Below the pieces are notes generated by a model that made no database searches, was not told the DNA's origin, and worked only from the letters and a program-made list of their open reading frames with translations. A program made the position numbers and the translations under genes. From Chalara sp. BL73 (lineage: Eukaryota > Ascomycota > Leotiomycetes > Helotiales): a DNA stretch of 64,000 nt. Position 1 is the stretch's first letter. Each line of letters starts with the position of its first letter. Where the stretch lies: positions 248,001 through 312,000 of the forward strand of contig CAKJVC010000171.1 of assembly GCA_918026815.1 (NCBI GenBank), in the 5' to 3' direction. Positions 24,063 to 35,152 of this stretch are shown here, piece after piece.

Positions 24063-26318
24063 ATGACCACGTTGGCAACTCTGGACTTGGAAATTGCTGA
24101 CACATCCAGACGCACATCTGCTGGTCCATCTTCACCCCTTGAAGGATCTACCATTATAGTAGCAGTGCCAGACATTCCAGGACGAATCGTAAGAGGCTCC
24201 GATGATGAGGATGGAGATTCTGATTCTTCACTAGAGGACCTTTCAGTCCTTCTCCAAACTCAACGGCCGGATAGCGCAAGCAACCTAAACCCCTCCCTTA
24301 AGGCAGCTTCAACTCCAGCACCATCGAAATCTACTAGAGCCAGTAACTCGAAGTTTCACACATCTCCACTCGCGGTACTGCCTAAATATAAGTTTGACAT
24401 GAAGTCTCTGGCTACTAATGTATGTACCTGCTTTAGGCGATTTGCATCTCATTTGTGCGAATAAACTTCCATAGGTCTCATGTTAGCGGTCTCTGTATTA
24501 CCTCTAGGGCAACGATTTCAGTATTAAGGCATATGAAAACTGACCGAGATAATAATAGACCAAAAAAGACGATGCAATTGAGGCCAGCTCTAAACGGGTA
24601 TGTGCTAATTGGCACCTAACATTTCCTGAGTGCTGAGTGCCTCAAGTAGCGTTTGATTATATATAGGCGAATAAAGAGCTAACTCTAAGAAATAGTTCAA
24701 AGCTATTGATGATTTTAAACCTCTGAAGGACATCACAAACCGATCTACGCTATCTCATCATACCAACCTGCTCGAGTCTGTCGTGGCCGAGACAGACGGC
24801 GCAGAGTTGCATAAAGTGACACGGGCTATCAAAAGAACTGAGGCAACGCTCCCTGAGTTCCGCTTCTACTTCTTCGAAACTCGGCCCAAGTCTCCGAAAT
24901 CTGAAAAGCGTCCTTTTCCAAACAAGGCTATTAGCCCGGCATGGCGAGATGAACTTAAGGATCCACTGATTAGGTATCAGACATTTATCTCTGGCTTTGC
25001 TGAGGATATGGTTGGTATGGGGAAGGCCTTACCTGATGAGATATTCTTATGGATGCTCAATGAGATTTGCATCGAATCTGACGATGTGCTTCGGACATCA
25101 TATTGTAACGTGTTACGCCAATCCCATGATCAGATCAAGCGACTTGTAGTTCCGGAAACTGTACAAAACATGTTCTCAAAACTTAGGGCTCAATCAAGCT
25201 CTATTGACCTAGATCAGAAGGTTCGACCAGTACCGGAGCTCCCGATGCCATATCCCAAACTTGATTGGGCCAACCTTCGAACTGCAGTTAGACTTTTTGG
25301 TATCATCTCAAAAACCTTGCAGCAGGATGCAAGAACATATATTGTTTGTATGCTCTTACGAATGAGCCTCGATCGTGCGGTGCGTATAGACTTCTTCGCT
25401 TACCAGTTCAGTTGCCTGGCTCGGATTCTAGATACTTCAACAATTGTAGCATCGAATCTAACAAGTCCACTTTCTAGGCCTTCGATAACATTGACGTTTT
25501 TGACATGATTCAAGAGACATTGTTTCGGTTATGCCGTGATGTACCTAGTCCATCATGGAACAAAGTTGTGAGTATACTTATCCTCCCTCCCAAGACATCA
25601 CTGACTTTTCAAAAGTGCACTGATATATGCACATGTTTGCTTGCTAGCGTAGAAGAGCCAACACTGCGACTGCATATGGTGGACATCATCCCATCTACCT
25701 CCCCTCGAACCCACGATCTGCGGCGGCGATTAGCCATGACCTTTTACTTCAAGGACACCATATATTCTACGAAAGACGGCCACTCTACTATGGATCTAAC
25801 AAAGTTTATTGCACGGCTAGACGGTGAAGACTTTGACACGAACAGTGAGACAGATTACAGAGAATTGGGAGCTCTCATATCCCTTCTCGACGTCGCTGTA
25901 GATGATGGAAGGAATGTGAATATAGATTTGAAGAACGAGCAAACAGAAAAGGAGTTCGACAACGCAGTTGAGGGGTTTTCTGCAGCTATTGATGACATCA
26001 TCGAATGTATCGGCAATCCAGGAGGTACGTTGCGTCTATAATCATTTGCTCTTCCACGCGCCCGCCGATGTTTGAGAGATGGTTTCTGAACAACGTTGGA
26101 GCGTTCTTGAAAATGCTGACATACCAATAGCGGGCTTCATATCTAAAATCGAGGCCAAGGAGGTTTTATCACTAGTAAGCCGAAGGATCGGTGACACAGT
26201 TAGGAGTAGACCAAAACCGAAGGAGACAGTGTTTAAGGCTCCAAAAGAAAAATTATTAGAGAATCTTGACCGAGAGCGGAGGGGGATGCGTAAATTCGTC
26301 AGTGTAAAAGATACATGA
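24063..26318 (+). CDS. Conserved protein, possibly CANIN/Nse6-like (Smc5/6 complex)
   Basis: Six exons (24063-24419, 24559-24597, 24696-25379, 25478-25567, 25616-26024, 26131-26318) give 588 residues. The first 130 residues are disordered and acidic (SDDEDGDSDSSLEDLSVLLQ). From about residue 160 to 520 the protein is a folded helical domain containing LPEFRFYFFE, SPAWRDELKDPLIRYQTFIS and LPDEIFLWMLNEICIE, ending in a basic helix (KEVLSLVSRRIGDTVRS) and a KPKETVF tail. The layout (acidic disordered head, helical repeat-like body) resembles SLF2/Nse6 proteins, which load Smc5/6 at DNA damage. That link is my inference from composition and motif style, not from an alignment. The intron 25568-25615 is 48 nt and in frame, so retention would add 16 residues without a stop. 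Exon 2 is only 13 codons. Confidence 0.75.
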
Positions 26319-26795
26319 GCACATACTGCTCATAATGAAACGAAAAAACTCCCCACCCATCAAGACAATTCAAAGCTTTTGCATCTTTGATTCCTTGTAC
26401 TCCATGATCACTCCTCGTCTCGTCACAACTACTGCATGCCATGTTTATAAGCTGAACGCCACCATAAAGACCTTGTGCGATGCCTTCCAACGCTCGACAT
26501 AATTAATGTTATCTAGGATTTGGCATGGAAATTGCAGATGCTGCGGGTTGCTAAAGAATATTTCATATGCGAATGCACGAGATTTACCAGATATGGTAAA
26601 GTTTCAGACTTACCCAAAATTGTATAAGGTTATGACGCCTAAAAAGCTGTTTGAAAGCATGACTTGAAGGGACTGGTAAGACTCGCAAAACAACCCCCGT
26701 TGTTCTTTTGAATGCTGGTATATCATACACTTCAAGACTTTCTACAGCTTTACACAAACACAGATCCATGCTCGTAACAAAACCTTAAAACTTCT
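26319..26795. other. Convergent intergenic region, CANIN-like / V-ATPase E
   Basis: 477 bp between convergent stops. Two short minus-strand ORFs (60-63 codons) have no support. No gene seen. Confidence 0.4.
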
Positions 26796-27722
26796 CTAAT
26801 CGTAGAACTTTCTGTTCTCGTTCTTGCCAAAAAGTGTTTGCCGAATAGAGGGGAGTGCGTTCTCTTGAAGTAGGAGTAGACGTTGCTCAAAGGTATTGTT
26901 GATTTCAATCTTTCCACCACCACCAACAATCGAGACACCGCCGGAACTGCACTCTAGTTAGTATCCTTGCCCCGTTGATAATCAACCGCCTTTAATTGAA
27001 CTCACATTCCGTCAGGTTGAGGATCCGATTCGTCAATGCTAGCCTCGACTTTCTTCTTTAATTTATCCTCATACTCCTTCACAGCACCATCAATCGCCTT
27101 CTTCACTATATCATAATCTGCTTTCCTTGCCCGGATCTTCAGCTTGGACTCATTCAGAGCATAGAGACCTTCCAATATCAAGTTCTTGAGAATCTCCTCG
27201 TACTTCTTCTTATCTTTCGTTCCCTCCCCAAGCTTCTTCTGCGCGGCTTCGAAAATAGTATCTAGGAGTTCCTGCCTTGCGCTGAGGACCTTAAGACGAG
27301 TCTTGTTTGCAACTGTGGAGCGTGTGATCTGTTGTGACATCTGAGCCTGCTTGAACTTCTTCTCATATGTGGTATCAATCGATTGCGTTTCTTGTCGGAC
27401 TAGCTTGGATTTCTCAATCGAAAATTCTTCGTCCGCCTTGATTTCAATCTCCTTTGCCTTCTCCATAGCTTCCTGCTTGATGAACGCCGTCATCTTCTTC
27501 AGCTCCTGCGACACCTGTAACTAGAGGTTAGCAAAGCCATTATTCCCTATATGAATAGCATATTTCTAGATGGTTATCTACTAGAAGAACATCCACCTTC
27601 TCTTCTAGCCAAGGGCTATGCCATCTTGAGGTGAAAGATGTCCCTCAACTGAAGCAGGCTTGGGACTCCTGGATCATTGGCGGACATACCTGGTCGTCTG
27701 ATAAGGCATGCGACTGCGACAT
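26796..27722 (-). CDS. vma4: V-type H+-ATPase subunit E
   Basis: Exons 27722-27690, 27514-27006 and 26946-26796 give 230 residues, the usual length. It starts [11 protein letters not shown], continues [20 protein letters not shown] (the long N-terminal helix that pairs with subunit G in the peripheral stalk) and ends in the compact C-terminal domain with [20 protein letters not shown] and [11 protein letters not shown]. Subunit E joins the V1 sector to the stator of the vacuolar proton pump. The first 11 residues come from a tiny first exon, and the second exon begins with a GTG valine codon, so the start must be taken from the upstream exon. Divergent from the NIPA gene over 496 bp. No anomaly. 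Confidence 0.96.
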
Positions 27723-28218
27723 GGCGGGCAATAGATTTCGGAAGTAGAATGTTAGGTGTACGAAGAGAATGAAGCCTTCAGTTAAACAGGCATGCGCTAT
27801 TGTGCAAGCTGTGGTTGACTTGATAAGATGGTGGAAGCGGGAGCTTGGGCCAAGTGGTCACCTGATCATCCAAGTTCTTGTCCAGTCGATTTTTAATTCA
27901 TAAGGACGAAATTGGATTTACGAATGGCAGATTATATTAATTGAGCCATTTGATTGAAAGAATCCTCCGGTTTTCAACTATAGTAACCAGTTCAGATTAT
28001 TCTAGTGCTATCCTGCTACTTATTCTCAGACGACATCCTCCATAAACCAGCCTCGTGGCAAGCGAGAGGTCACTCGGAACTTATGACTTGGTGCTCAAGC
28101 AACGAAAAGCATCCCACAAAAGCGCCGTCTGTCCCTATCCCGAATTCAAATCTTATTTAGGTAGTCTCAGCATGTCGTGACACCATTCTTCACCAAATGA
28201 ACTTACAGCGCATATAAT
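27723..28218. promoter_or_regulatory. Divergent promoter region, V-ATPase E / NIPA transporter
   Basis: 496 bp between divergent starts. No specific site recognised. AT-rich block at 27890-27960. Confidence 0.45.
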
Positions 28219-29812
28219 ATGGTGATGGGAAACCTTGGGGATTTATCCCCAGGTGCCAGTGTAGCGGTAGGAGTTACAGACTCAACGACCTTCCCTTATA
28301 TGATTACAGGCGCTGACGCTTTGCCATCTTCAGATTGGCATCTTAGTTGGTTTACTCTCCACATCTATACAAAGTTTGGGCTTGACGCTTCAACGAAAGT
28401 CGCATATTTTGGAGGACGAGAAAGGGCCTCACGATGTGCGAAGACCACCACATAGAAGGAGAAGATGGCAGCTCGGAATGGGTATGTTCATCATATCAAA
28501 CCTTGTCGGCAGCACGATCCAGATAACCACGCTCCCTTTACCGGTGCTCTCAACACTTCAAGCTTCCGGTCTCGTCTTTAATTCGATTTGCGCCACCTTG
28601 ATTTTGGGAGAGCCTTTTACAAGATGGTCTTTGGGAGGGACGCTACTGGTTTCAACAGGAGCCATTCTTATAGCGATATTCGGAGCAATACCAGAGCCAG
28701 CACATAGTCTTGATCAACTCCTGCAGTTGTTGGGACGAAGGACTTTCGTCATATGGATGATAATGCAGGCATTACTGGTGTCCATAGTAATTGCGGTAAC
28801 AACGTTCCTTGCTCGAATTCCCAGCATATCCTCGAGCCCTCGGATACGACTATTCCGTGGGTTAGCGTATGGCTGTATCAGCGGTATCTTGTCGGCACAC
28901 TCTCTTCTCGTGGCTAAATCGGCAGTAGAGCTGCTGGTCCGCACGATAATAGACAGGATCAATCAGTTCAACCGATGGCAATCATGGGTGATCCTCCTTG
29001 GGCTTGTTTTCCTAGCCCTCACACAACTTTACTACCTTCATCGCGGCCTCAAACTTGTATCTACAAGTGTTTTATACCCTCTCGTTTTCTGTATCTACAA
29101 CATCGTCGCCATCCTAGACGGATTAATTTATTTCAAACAAACCGATCGCCTATCCCTCCTGCATGCTCTCTTAATCGCCTTAGGGACAATCATCCTCCTT
29201 TCCGGCGTTCTTGCCCTTTCCTGGCGACTTTCAGACGAGCAAACACAACCTGCCGTTCCTCAAAGCGCCTTAGCTCCAGGTCTTGGCTACGTCGAGGATA
29301 CAGATAACGAAGAGTCTTCGGATGCATACACCGCAGATGAAGAAGCCGCAATCGGGGCCGCTCACCAGGCTCTGCTCAATGGTGCACCGATGACGCCGAA
29401 CACCAAGTTCGATACAGTTCTCAGTGCTACTAAGAACGTGCGCAAGACCGTCCGTATCACGGAAGCGGATGAGATCTGGGGTGAGCTCGAAGACGATGAC
29501 GCGAAATTGCCCGTGTCGCGCCACTCTACTACTTCGCTTGTCAGAGAAGAGCACGATGAGCCCACCGAACACACCTCGCTCTTACGCCATAATACATTCA
29601 AACGACGCCGTCGACGTTCCACCGGTTTCCACGGCTTCATCGCACGACCTGAGCGCTCGAGACGCAGGAGCTCTCAAGAAGCGGTTGGCGGCTTTTGGAA
29701 AATGGGCTGGTGGAAGCAGAGGAAAGGTCCTGGGAAAGAACCTCCAGGTTCACCTAATTCCCGAGGAGGAAGGGGAGATAATGGAGATCCCGGTCCCTCG
29801 GGCACGATTTGA
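28219..29812 (+). CDS. NIPA/DUF803-family magnesium transporter
   Basis: Exons 28219-28266 and 28334-29812 give 508 residues. Exon 1 supplies MVMGNLGDLSPGASVA and exon 2 begins IGILVGLLSTSIQSLGLTLQ, the first membrane helix of the NIPA/DUF803 family (EamA-like fold). Further hydrophobic helices follow to about residue 290, including WVILLGLVFLALTQLYYLHR and LVFCIYNIVAILDGLIYFKQ. The last 200 residues are a cytosolic tail with an acidic patch (EDTDNEESSDAYTADEE), a cluster of five Arg (KRRRRRS) and a Gly/Pro-rich end. Family members carry Mg2+ at plasma or endosomal membranes; the substrate here is inferred. The +1 frame is also open over the tail from 29424 to 29987, beyond the stop at 29812, so a further splice or alternative C-terminus is possible. 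Confidence 0.88.
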
Positions 29813-30838
29813 AGCGTTCCATGTACGATCCACGAAGACTTGTTTGCAAATTGCATGGCGTCACGGGGTTAGCAAAGCATTCGATACCGGAGTTCAGGCA
29901 ATGTATGGAGATGGTAGGATAATCTGGGAGTTGGAAGGTGGAGCTTATATATACGAAGAGCACCCAGTAGTTGTCTACATAAGTTGAAAATGATACAAAC
30001 TTTTATCATTTTTCAACTCAAATCACAGTTTAATTCTTGTGCTATGTGGCTTTGTGGCGAGTGATCTTGGCTGAACGGAGATTCGAAGGTAGGTACGCGA
30101 CGTATCTGATATGTTGCACTACGAAGATATCTCGTATGCGTGCCACAGCGTTGCACAATGTGTATGGTTGACGACGAATCGGGCTAGTCTGGGCCCCTTT
30201 CTTGAGTTGCCGTTTTGGGTTGACCTTGGTACGTTTGCTGAACCAGAAACTTTCATAGCAACTTGCAAACAAAATGATCAAGGATAAAAAAAAAATAGGT
30301 CACTGTTTGTCATACAGACTAGGCCCAGGCACAATATTCAGTTAAGATCATGTCCATTTTTTTCATTAGTCGATTCCCTTTCCCCTCCACTACTATACAC
30401 AACCAACATTCCCCAATGCTCTTCTTAAGTAAAAAATATGAAATCCCCGCAACAAAGAAAGACTGTCAGAAACGAGTGAAAGACGAAGCAGACCAAAAAC
30501 CAACTACAGGTTCATATCCACCTTGTCTTCGTCGTGTCATTCGAGCGTCTTCCCAGCAATGCAATGACCTATACTCCCGCGCAAAAAAACCCAATGATGT
30601 TTAGGTAATTACCCATTATCACCAACCCAAGTATTTTCAGGTAATTCTCATGGCAGAACGTCCATGTGCAAGGAAAGCAGATTAAGACCCATATCAAGAC
30701 ACCCAAACACCATCTGCAAATAAACGTTGGCGATGCCCGGTCGAGCTATGGAAATCGCGCTGTATTATATGTCGGGTATCAGTTGCTTAAAGACTAACTC
30801 GACCCTCCTCCGCCGTATGGCCGTTTCGGGGATTCAAC
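29813..30838. other. Convergent intergenic region, NIPA / MCM1
   Basis: 1026 bp between convergent stop codons, mostly AT-rich. It contains the imperfect hairpin at 29982-30018 and an A-run near 30287-30295. No gene supported; 79- and 84-codon ORFs look random. Confidence 0.45.
29982..30018. repeat. Imperfect inverted repeat 3' of NIPA gene
   Basis: Arm AGTTGAAAATGATA (29982-29995) pairs with TATCATTTTTCAACT (30004-30018) with one bulged base and an 8-nt loop. It lies about 170 nt after the NIPA stop codon, so it could form a hairpin in the 3' UTR. Function unknown. Confidence 0.6.
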
Positions 30839-31624
30839 TTATGATTGATGGGAGTTGTGCTGTGGGACACCTTGAGGCATAGGATAACCTCCGCCTCGTT
30901 GTTGCTGTTGAACATAGCTTTGATATGCAAGAGCCTGCTGCTGCTCCTGCATGGTCTGAGGCATGTAGCCAGGATGCATATTTGGGTTTTGTTGCATAGG
31001 AGGACGAGTTTGAGGAGGGAGGTGTGGGGCTGCGGGTTCTTCGGGAGACTCGACAGCGTTGTTATCGTCGGGGTTCTCGCCATTGTTTCCGGGTTCAGGT
31101 GCATTTAAGCATGCCTATATCTGATTAGTACATGGTTGCGCATAAGCCGTGATAGCACTGAGCATACCTGAATGAGATTCTTGCCCTCTGCCTTAGTGAC
31201 CAATGGTTGAAGCTTTGGGGTTGTGAACGTGTAGACCAAACCAGTCTCGGAGACAACGAGCAACAATACTTGTGTACCAGTGAGGACAGACAACTCATAT
31301 GCCTATATGCAAAGTTAGCAATGCTTCGCGGAATAGGTTGCGCCATAAACGCGTATATTTTTGCACGTCTGCGCTGACCTTCTTCATGATACCAGCCTTT
31401 CTCTTGGAGAAAGTGATATGGCGACGCGACTTATCGGTAATAAACTTGATCTCAATCTTTCGTCGCTCGCGACCAGGCTTATCATCATCGTCGTCGTCAT
31501 CATCGGCGGTCGATGGGCGTGGACGCTTGATGCCACGGGCCTCGCCAATTGAATTACCGTTGCCAACTGCGTGGTCGTCCAGACCTACTGGCGAACCTTC
31601 GTTGTGGTCGGTAATATCGGCCAT
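30839..31624 (-). CDS. mcm1: MADS-box transcription factor Mcm1
   Basis: Exons 31624-31379, 31302-31168 and 31114-30839 give 218 residues. Residues 1-53 are an acidic head with a run of eight Asp (41-48). The MADS box (about 54-112) has RRKIEIKFITDKSRRHITFS and KRKAGIMKKAYELSVLTGTQ, followed by the SAM extension (VLLLVVSETGLVYTFTTPKL). The tail is Pro/Gln rich (MQEQQQALAYQSYVQQQQR). This SRF/Mcm1-type (type I) factor binds CC(A/T)6GG-like sites as a dimer and, with partner factors, controls mating, cell cycle and development genes. Introns sit at the same phase (0), one directly inside the MADS box after MKK. Length fits filamentous-fungal Mcm1. The start codon has over 3 kb of gene-free DNA upstream. 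Confidence 0.95.
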
Positions 31625-32889
31625 GTTGATTGGAATTTTTGTTGTAGGTATGACACAAACAACTTCTTTAAGATGCGATGCCGACGACCTTACTGCTTAA
31701 GGTGTGAGGCTGTTCTGTCGCAGAAAGCTGAATTGAGGTTGGCGCGAGGGGATGACCCGAGGGGAGTTCAGGCTGGAACGAATCGACGTTGAAGTAGGGT
31801 AACGGTAACGACGCGACTTTTTTTTTTGGAGCGGTTAGGTTAAGTTAGGCAATGTTCCTGAACAAACAGTGGGTTAATGATTTGATCAGGCAAGGTGAAA
31901 ATGCTGCGGTGGGTGCGGGATGATTGAAAGAAGAATAGATTGAAGTGACCCAAGCGAATAATCGGAGGTTGGGGGGAGGATTGGGAAACTCTGCGCTTGC
32001 AGAATGAGCGGGTGCTGCGCCCCTCAAGCTTTAGGGCTCGCTGGGGGGCGGTCTTGCTCCCTCGGCACGGGCACAGCGGGTGGTGCAACTTGTGCAAGGA
32101 ATGCCAGAAATGCACAAGCTGTACTTCGCGTAACCATCGAACCGTTCGGGCTTGCAGCCAGCAGATGCGAACGGACACATCAGACGATGAAGGGGGGAAA
32201 AGCAGATGGATGGTGCTTCAATACCAGGATGCGGTTACTTACAGGCCCTTTACTTAGGGGCACAGTAAGGCCGAACCGAAGCAAGCCCCCTGAGCGAATA
32301 CCCTGAAGAACACACACAATCCCGCAAACCCGGGGCGGCGGGCAAAGAGGGCTACTCCTGTAAACTCTGCGCGCGCACACCGCTGTGTTTGATGGCGGTG
32401 GTCCTGTTGATGCTGAACCGTCCCCCAAGATCAAAGAGTGCTCGAAGCTTTCTTGAGTCCGGGGGAAACCAGCTGAACCAGGAGGGGGCACCACTTGGCT
32501 TTGGTCAAAAAGAAATGGGGATGTGGGATAGGATACAGTACAGTAGGGGGTATGAGCGAGCGCAGAACTTTGGGTGATTCAAGTCAACCGAGTTAGGTTT
32601 GGGTCGTTTCCAAAGACCAGACACTCGTTGTGGCTGCGTTCAGTGGTGCTGGGAAACACCAGTAAATGCGATGCGCAGGCATTGTTGCGACCGTTGGAAG
32701 GGGGAAAAAAAACGGCTGAATGCGGAAGAACACAAGCAAAAGAGGGTAAAGAAAACATTTTCTGTAAATGGACATACCTTTTGCAACAAGGAAAACCGAT
32801 AGGTAGTTGTTACCCAAGGAAGAAGAAGATAAACTAAGATTTGAAACAATTCGACTTTTGAATACTAGAATCAAAGTCGACTCTTTTTT

Positions 32890-32918
32890 GGGGGGGGGGG
32901 GGTTTGGGGGCGGGGGGG
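32890..32918 (+). repeat. G-rich tract with G-quadruplex potential
   Basis: Thirteen G (32890-32902), TTT, five G, one C, then seven G (32912-32918). Four or more G-runs of at least three can be drawn from it, so the plus strand can fold as a G-quadruplex. It lies about 1.3 kb upstream of the MCM1 start, on the template strand for MCM1. Confidence 0.7.
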
Positions 32919-33562
32919 ACGATTCTGGCAGTCGGATTACTTCGATGAGATGACTGGGATGAATTGATTCGAAAGAGGTCAAGCGCGGAGGGATATTTGT
33001 CAATTTAAGGAAAAGGAGGGGAGCTGGTGCTCTGATACGCCAGGCGACAATTCAGGCATCACAATTGACTAAGCGAAGGGGATGGGTGGGGGGGGCCGGT
33101 TGTCTACCGGGGTGGGAAGAGGGAAAGAGGGAAGAGGAGAGGAAGGGGGGAAAGGTTAAATTAAAAAATCCCCAACGGTGACACTAATTAGGAACCTCAA
33201 GTTAACTTTAAACTTTTTGCAAGCAATCGAGGAAAAGAAGGCAAATTAGATGGCTACCGTCGATATCATATGCTTGGATTGATTATTATCTACCTTGTAC
33301 AGATATAGTTCTACTGCCGAGGGAATATATCTGCGGGCTGACTTCCGAATGGCTAATAACCTCCCACATCATGGGGCTCGGTACAAGTACAAAATCATAG
33401 TACAGTAGCTCCTTCCACTTTCAAAGCCATTTTTGATCAGAAGCAAATAAAACCTAGAGAGAGCAATCTCTGGGGAAGCTCGTGTTCTGGGAGGGAGAAC
33501 CATGGTTATGCATTCATGCATTCATTTATTCATTCATCTCTCAGCTCTAGTTTCTGCTGCCC

Positions 33563-33579
33563 AAAAAAAAAAAAAAAAA
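33563..33579 (+). repeat. A17 homopolymer
   Basis: Seventeen consecutive A, next to ATTC-type repeats at 33505-33537. Probably a simple-sequence tract. Confidence 0.8.
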
Positions 33580-34642
33580 GCGTGTGTTGGATGCGGAAAT
33601 AAAGTGCACAAGCCTCGCTCCGTGCTTCCAGCAAATGCTCAGAAACTGCTTGGGAAATACCTGCCTACCCATCCAGTGCTTGATCAATTTAAACCACGTT
33701 TTATCTATCCATGAAGCATGCGCCCATTGAGCGTTAAATCTGGAGTCAATGCCTCGTGTCGTTCATCTGCGGTGGTGGGTAAGCTGCAGGTCCGATTCAA
33801 TAAGCATCGTCAATTGTTGCCATTAGGATCCTCCCGCTCATACCTCATGCAGGGAGGAAGATTCTACCCCCTTTCTGCAACCTGGATACTGTACTGACAA
33901 AACACTCGCCCGGCGGGATTCTGCAGAACAGTGCCTCGCGCACGCATTCACCTTCACGCCCTGGCACTCCCTGATATCTGAGGTCCCTGGAGGCTCCGGG
34001 AACTCCAAATCTCGAGTCTACCCAAAGTATACGCGTCCTAACCGTGCCCTTTTCGCGATGAGGGGGAGTGAAGCGTGCAAGTTGGCCTCCTGTTAGAGCC
34101 TGATATTTTACGTGATTGCGAGGTCCAGTCCAGATTCCAGACCCGGCCACACCCACCAGCATGGGATCGAGGTAAGCTCGGTGATGAACCCCCAGTATCC
34201 ATCAGGTGCAGTCCATGATAAGCCTTGCTCTTACTGTACTGTACCTGTGACATGGTGGTGTGCTTTATGTGGCTGTTCACGTGACCACTGTCTGAGCCTC
34301 AGATCTCAAGGGGGGAAGGGTGGAGTCTAAAGAAAAAGATGGAAATATCATACGTTGATGGCCTATAAACATGTCGCAACATGGCGTTAAAGACACATAC
34401 AAACAGCCCATCTAGGAAGATCACACAGCCTTCCTTGTGGCCCTAGTTCTAAATTTGGTACCAGAGAGCTTGGGCAACCCCCCTCGAGTCTTTGTAGGTG
34501 GGGGGCAAGACATTGCCGTGCAGCCGTGTCAGTCATCCAGCAGTGGCTTAGTAACGCAACCAAACAAAGATGTCGACTACTGATCTGTATTGTCTCAATA
34601 AGATACAGTCTTTCTTTCTCTTCCCAAGCTGAGCACCCCCCA

Positions 34643-34669
34643 AATGAATGAATAAACAATTCATTCATT
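34643..34669. repeat. Perfect 11-bp inverted repeat of ATTC units
   Basis: AATGAATGAAT (34643-34653), loop AAACA, ATTCATTCATT (34659-34669). The same tetranucleotide appears on the plus strand at 33505-33537. It could form a small cruciform or RNA hairpin about 480 bp upstream of the PLS1 start. Confidence 0.75.
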
Positions 34670-34920
34670 CATGGTTGGGACCTTGCCAGACCAAATTTTA
34701 CGTGGTGCCTCAGATTTGGGTCCTGTCACGCAAGACAAAACGCGAAATGTCGAGGATCCAAAAGCCCCTACCAGATATTGACGCTTGCCCAGTGCCCCAC
34801 GGTCGTGACCTGCCAGCACGGGCCTCAGCGACCACAACGCAAGTGTTTCTTTCCCTTTGGTGCTTGCTTCTCCTTACCTTCTATTCTCAACGTCGATCTT
34901 GGATCTTTTTGTTCTTCATT

Positions 34921-34951
34921 CTATTCTTCTTCTTCTTTTTTTCCTTTCCCC
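34921..34951 (+). promoter_or_regulatory. CT-rich tract upstream of PLS1
   Basis: An almost pure pyrimidine block (CTATTCTTCTTCTTC and onward) ending shortly before CAG (34951-34953). In filamentous fungi such tracts often lie just before transcription starts; alternatively it is the polypyrimidine tract of a 5' UTR intron ending at the CAG. Confidence 0.45.
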
Positions 34952-35152
34952 AGTGTTCGTTTTTCAGCCCAGTTAGAGGCTTGCTTGGTCGAGTCCTCTT
35001 CGGCGCTTCACTCTTTTTATCCGCCTCTGGAGGACTTGGGAATTTTAATTTAGACGCCGGTCGTCATTGAAGGGGGAGAGAGAGGGGATACTTGAGTGGA
35101 GGATCTTGAATACACAAACAATCACATCCATCAAGGAGAGACATCAGGCAAA

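Larger units (their letters stand above)
31625..35152. promoter_or_regulatory. 3.5-kb gene-free divergent region, MCM1 / PLS1
   Basis: This long region separates two divergent developmental genes. It holds a G-rich block (32890-32918), a purine-rich GGGAAGAGG tract (33108-33152), a 17-nt A run (33563-33579), ATTC-type repeats (33505-33537) with a perfect hairpin at 34643-34669, and a CT tract upstream of PLS1. Several ORFs up to 140 codons occur but overlap on both strands and are low complexity. Long promoters and leaders are common for developmental regulators, so this may be regulatory DNA rather than missing genes. Confidence 0.5.
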
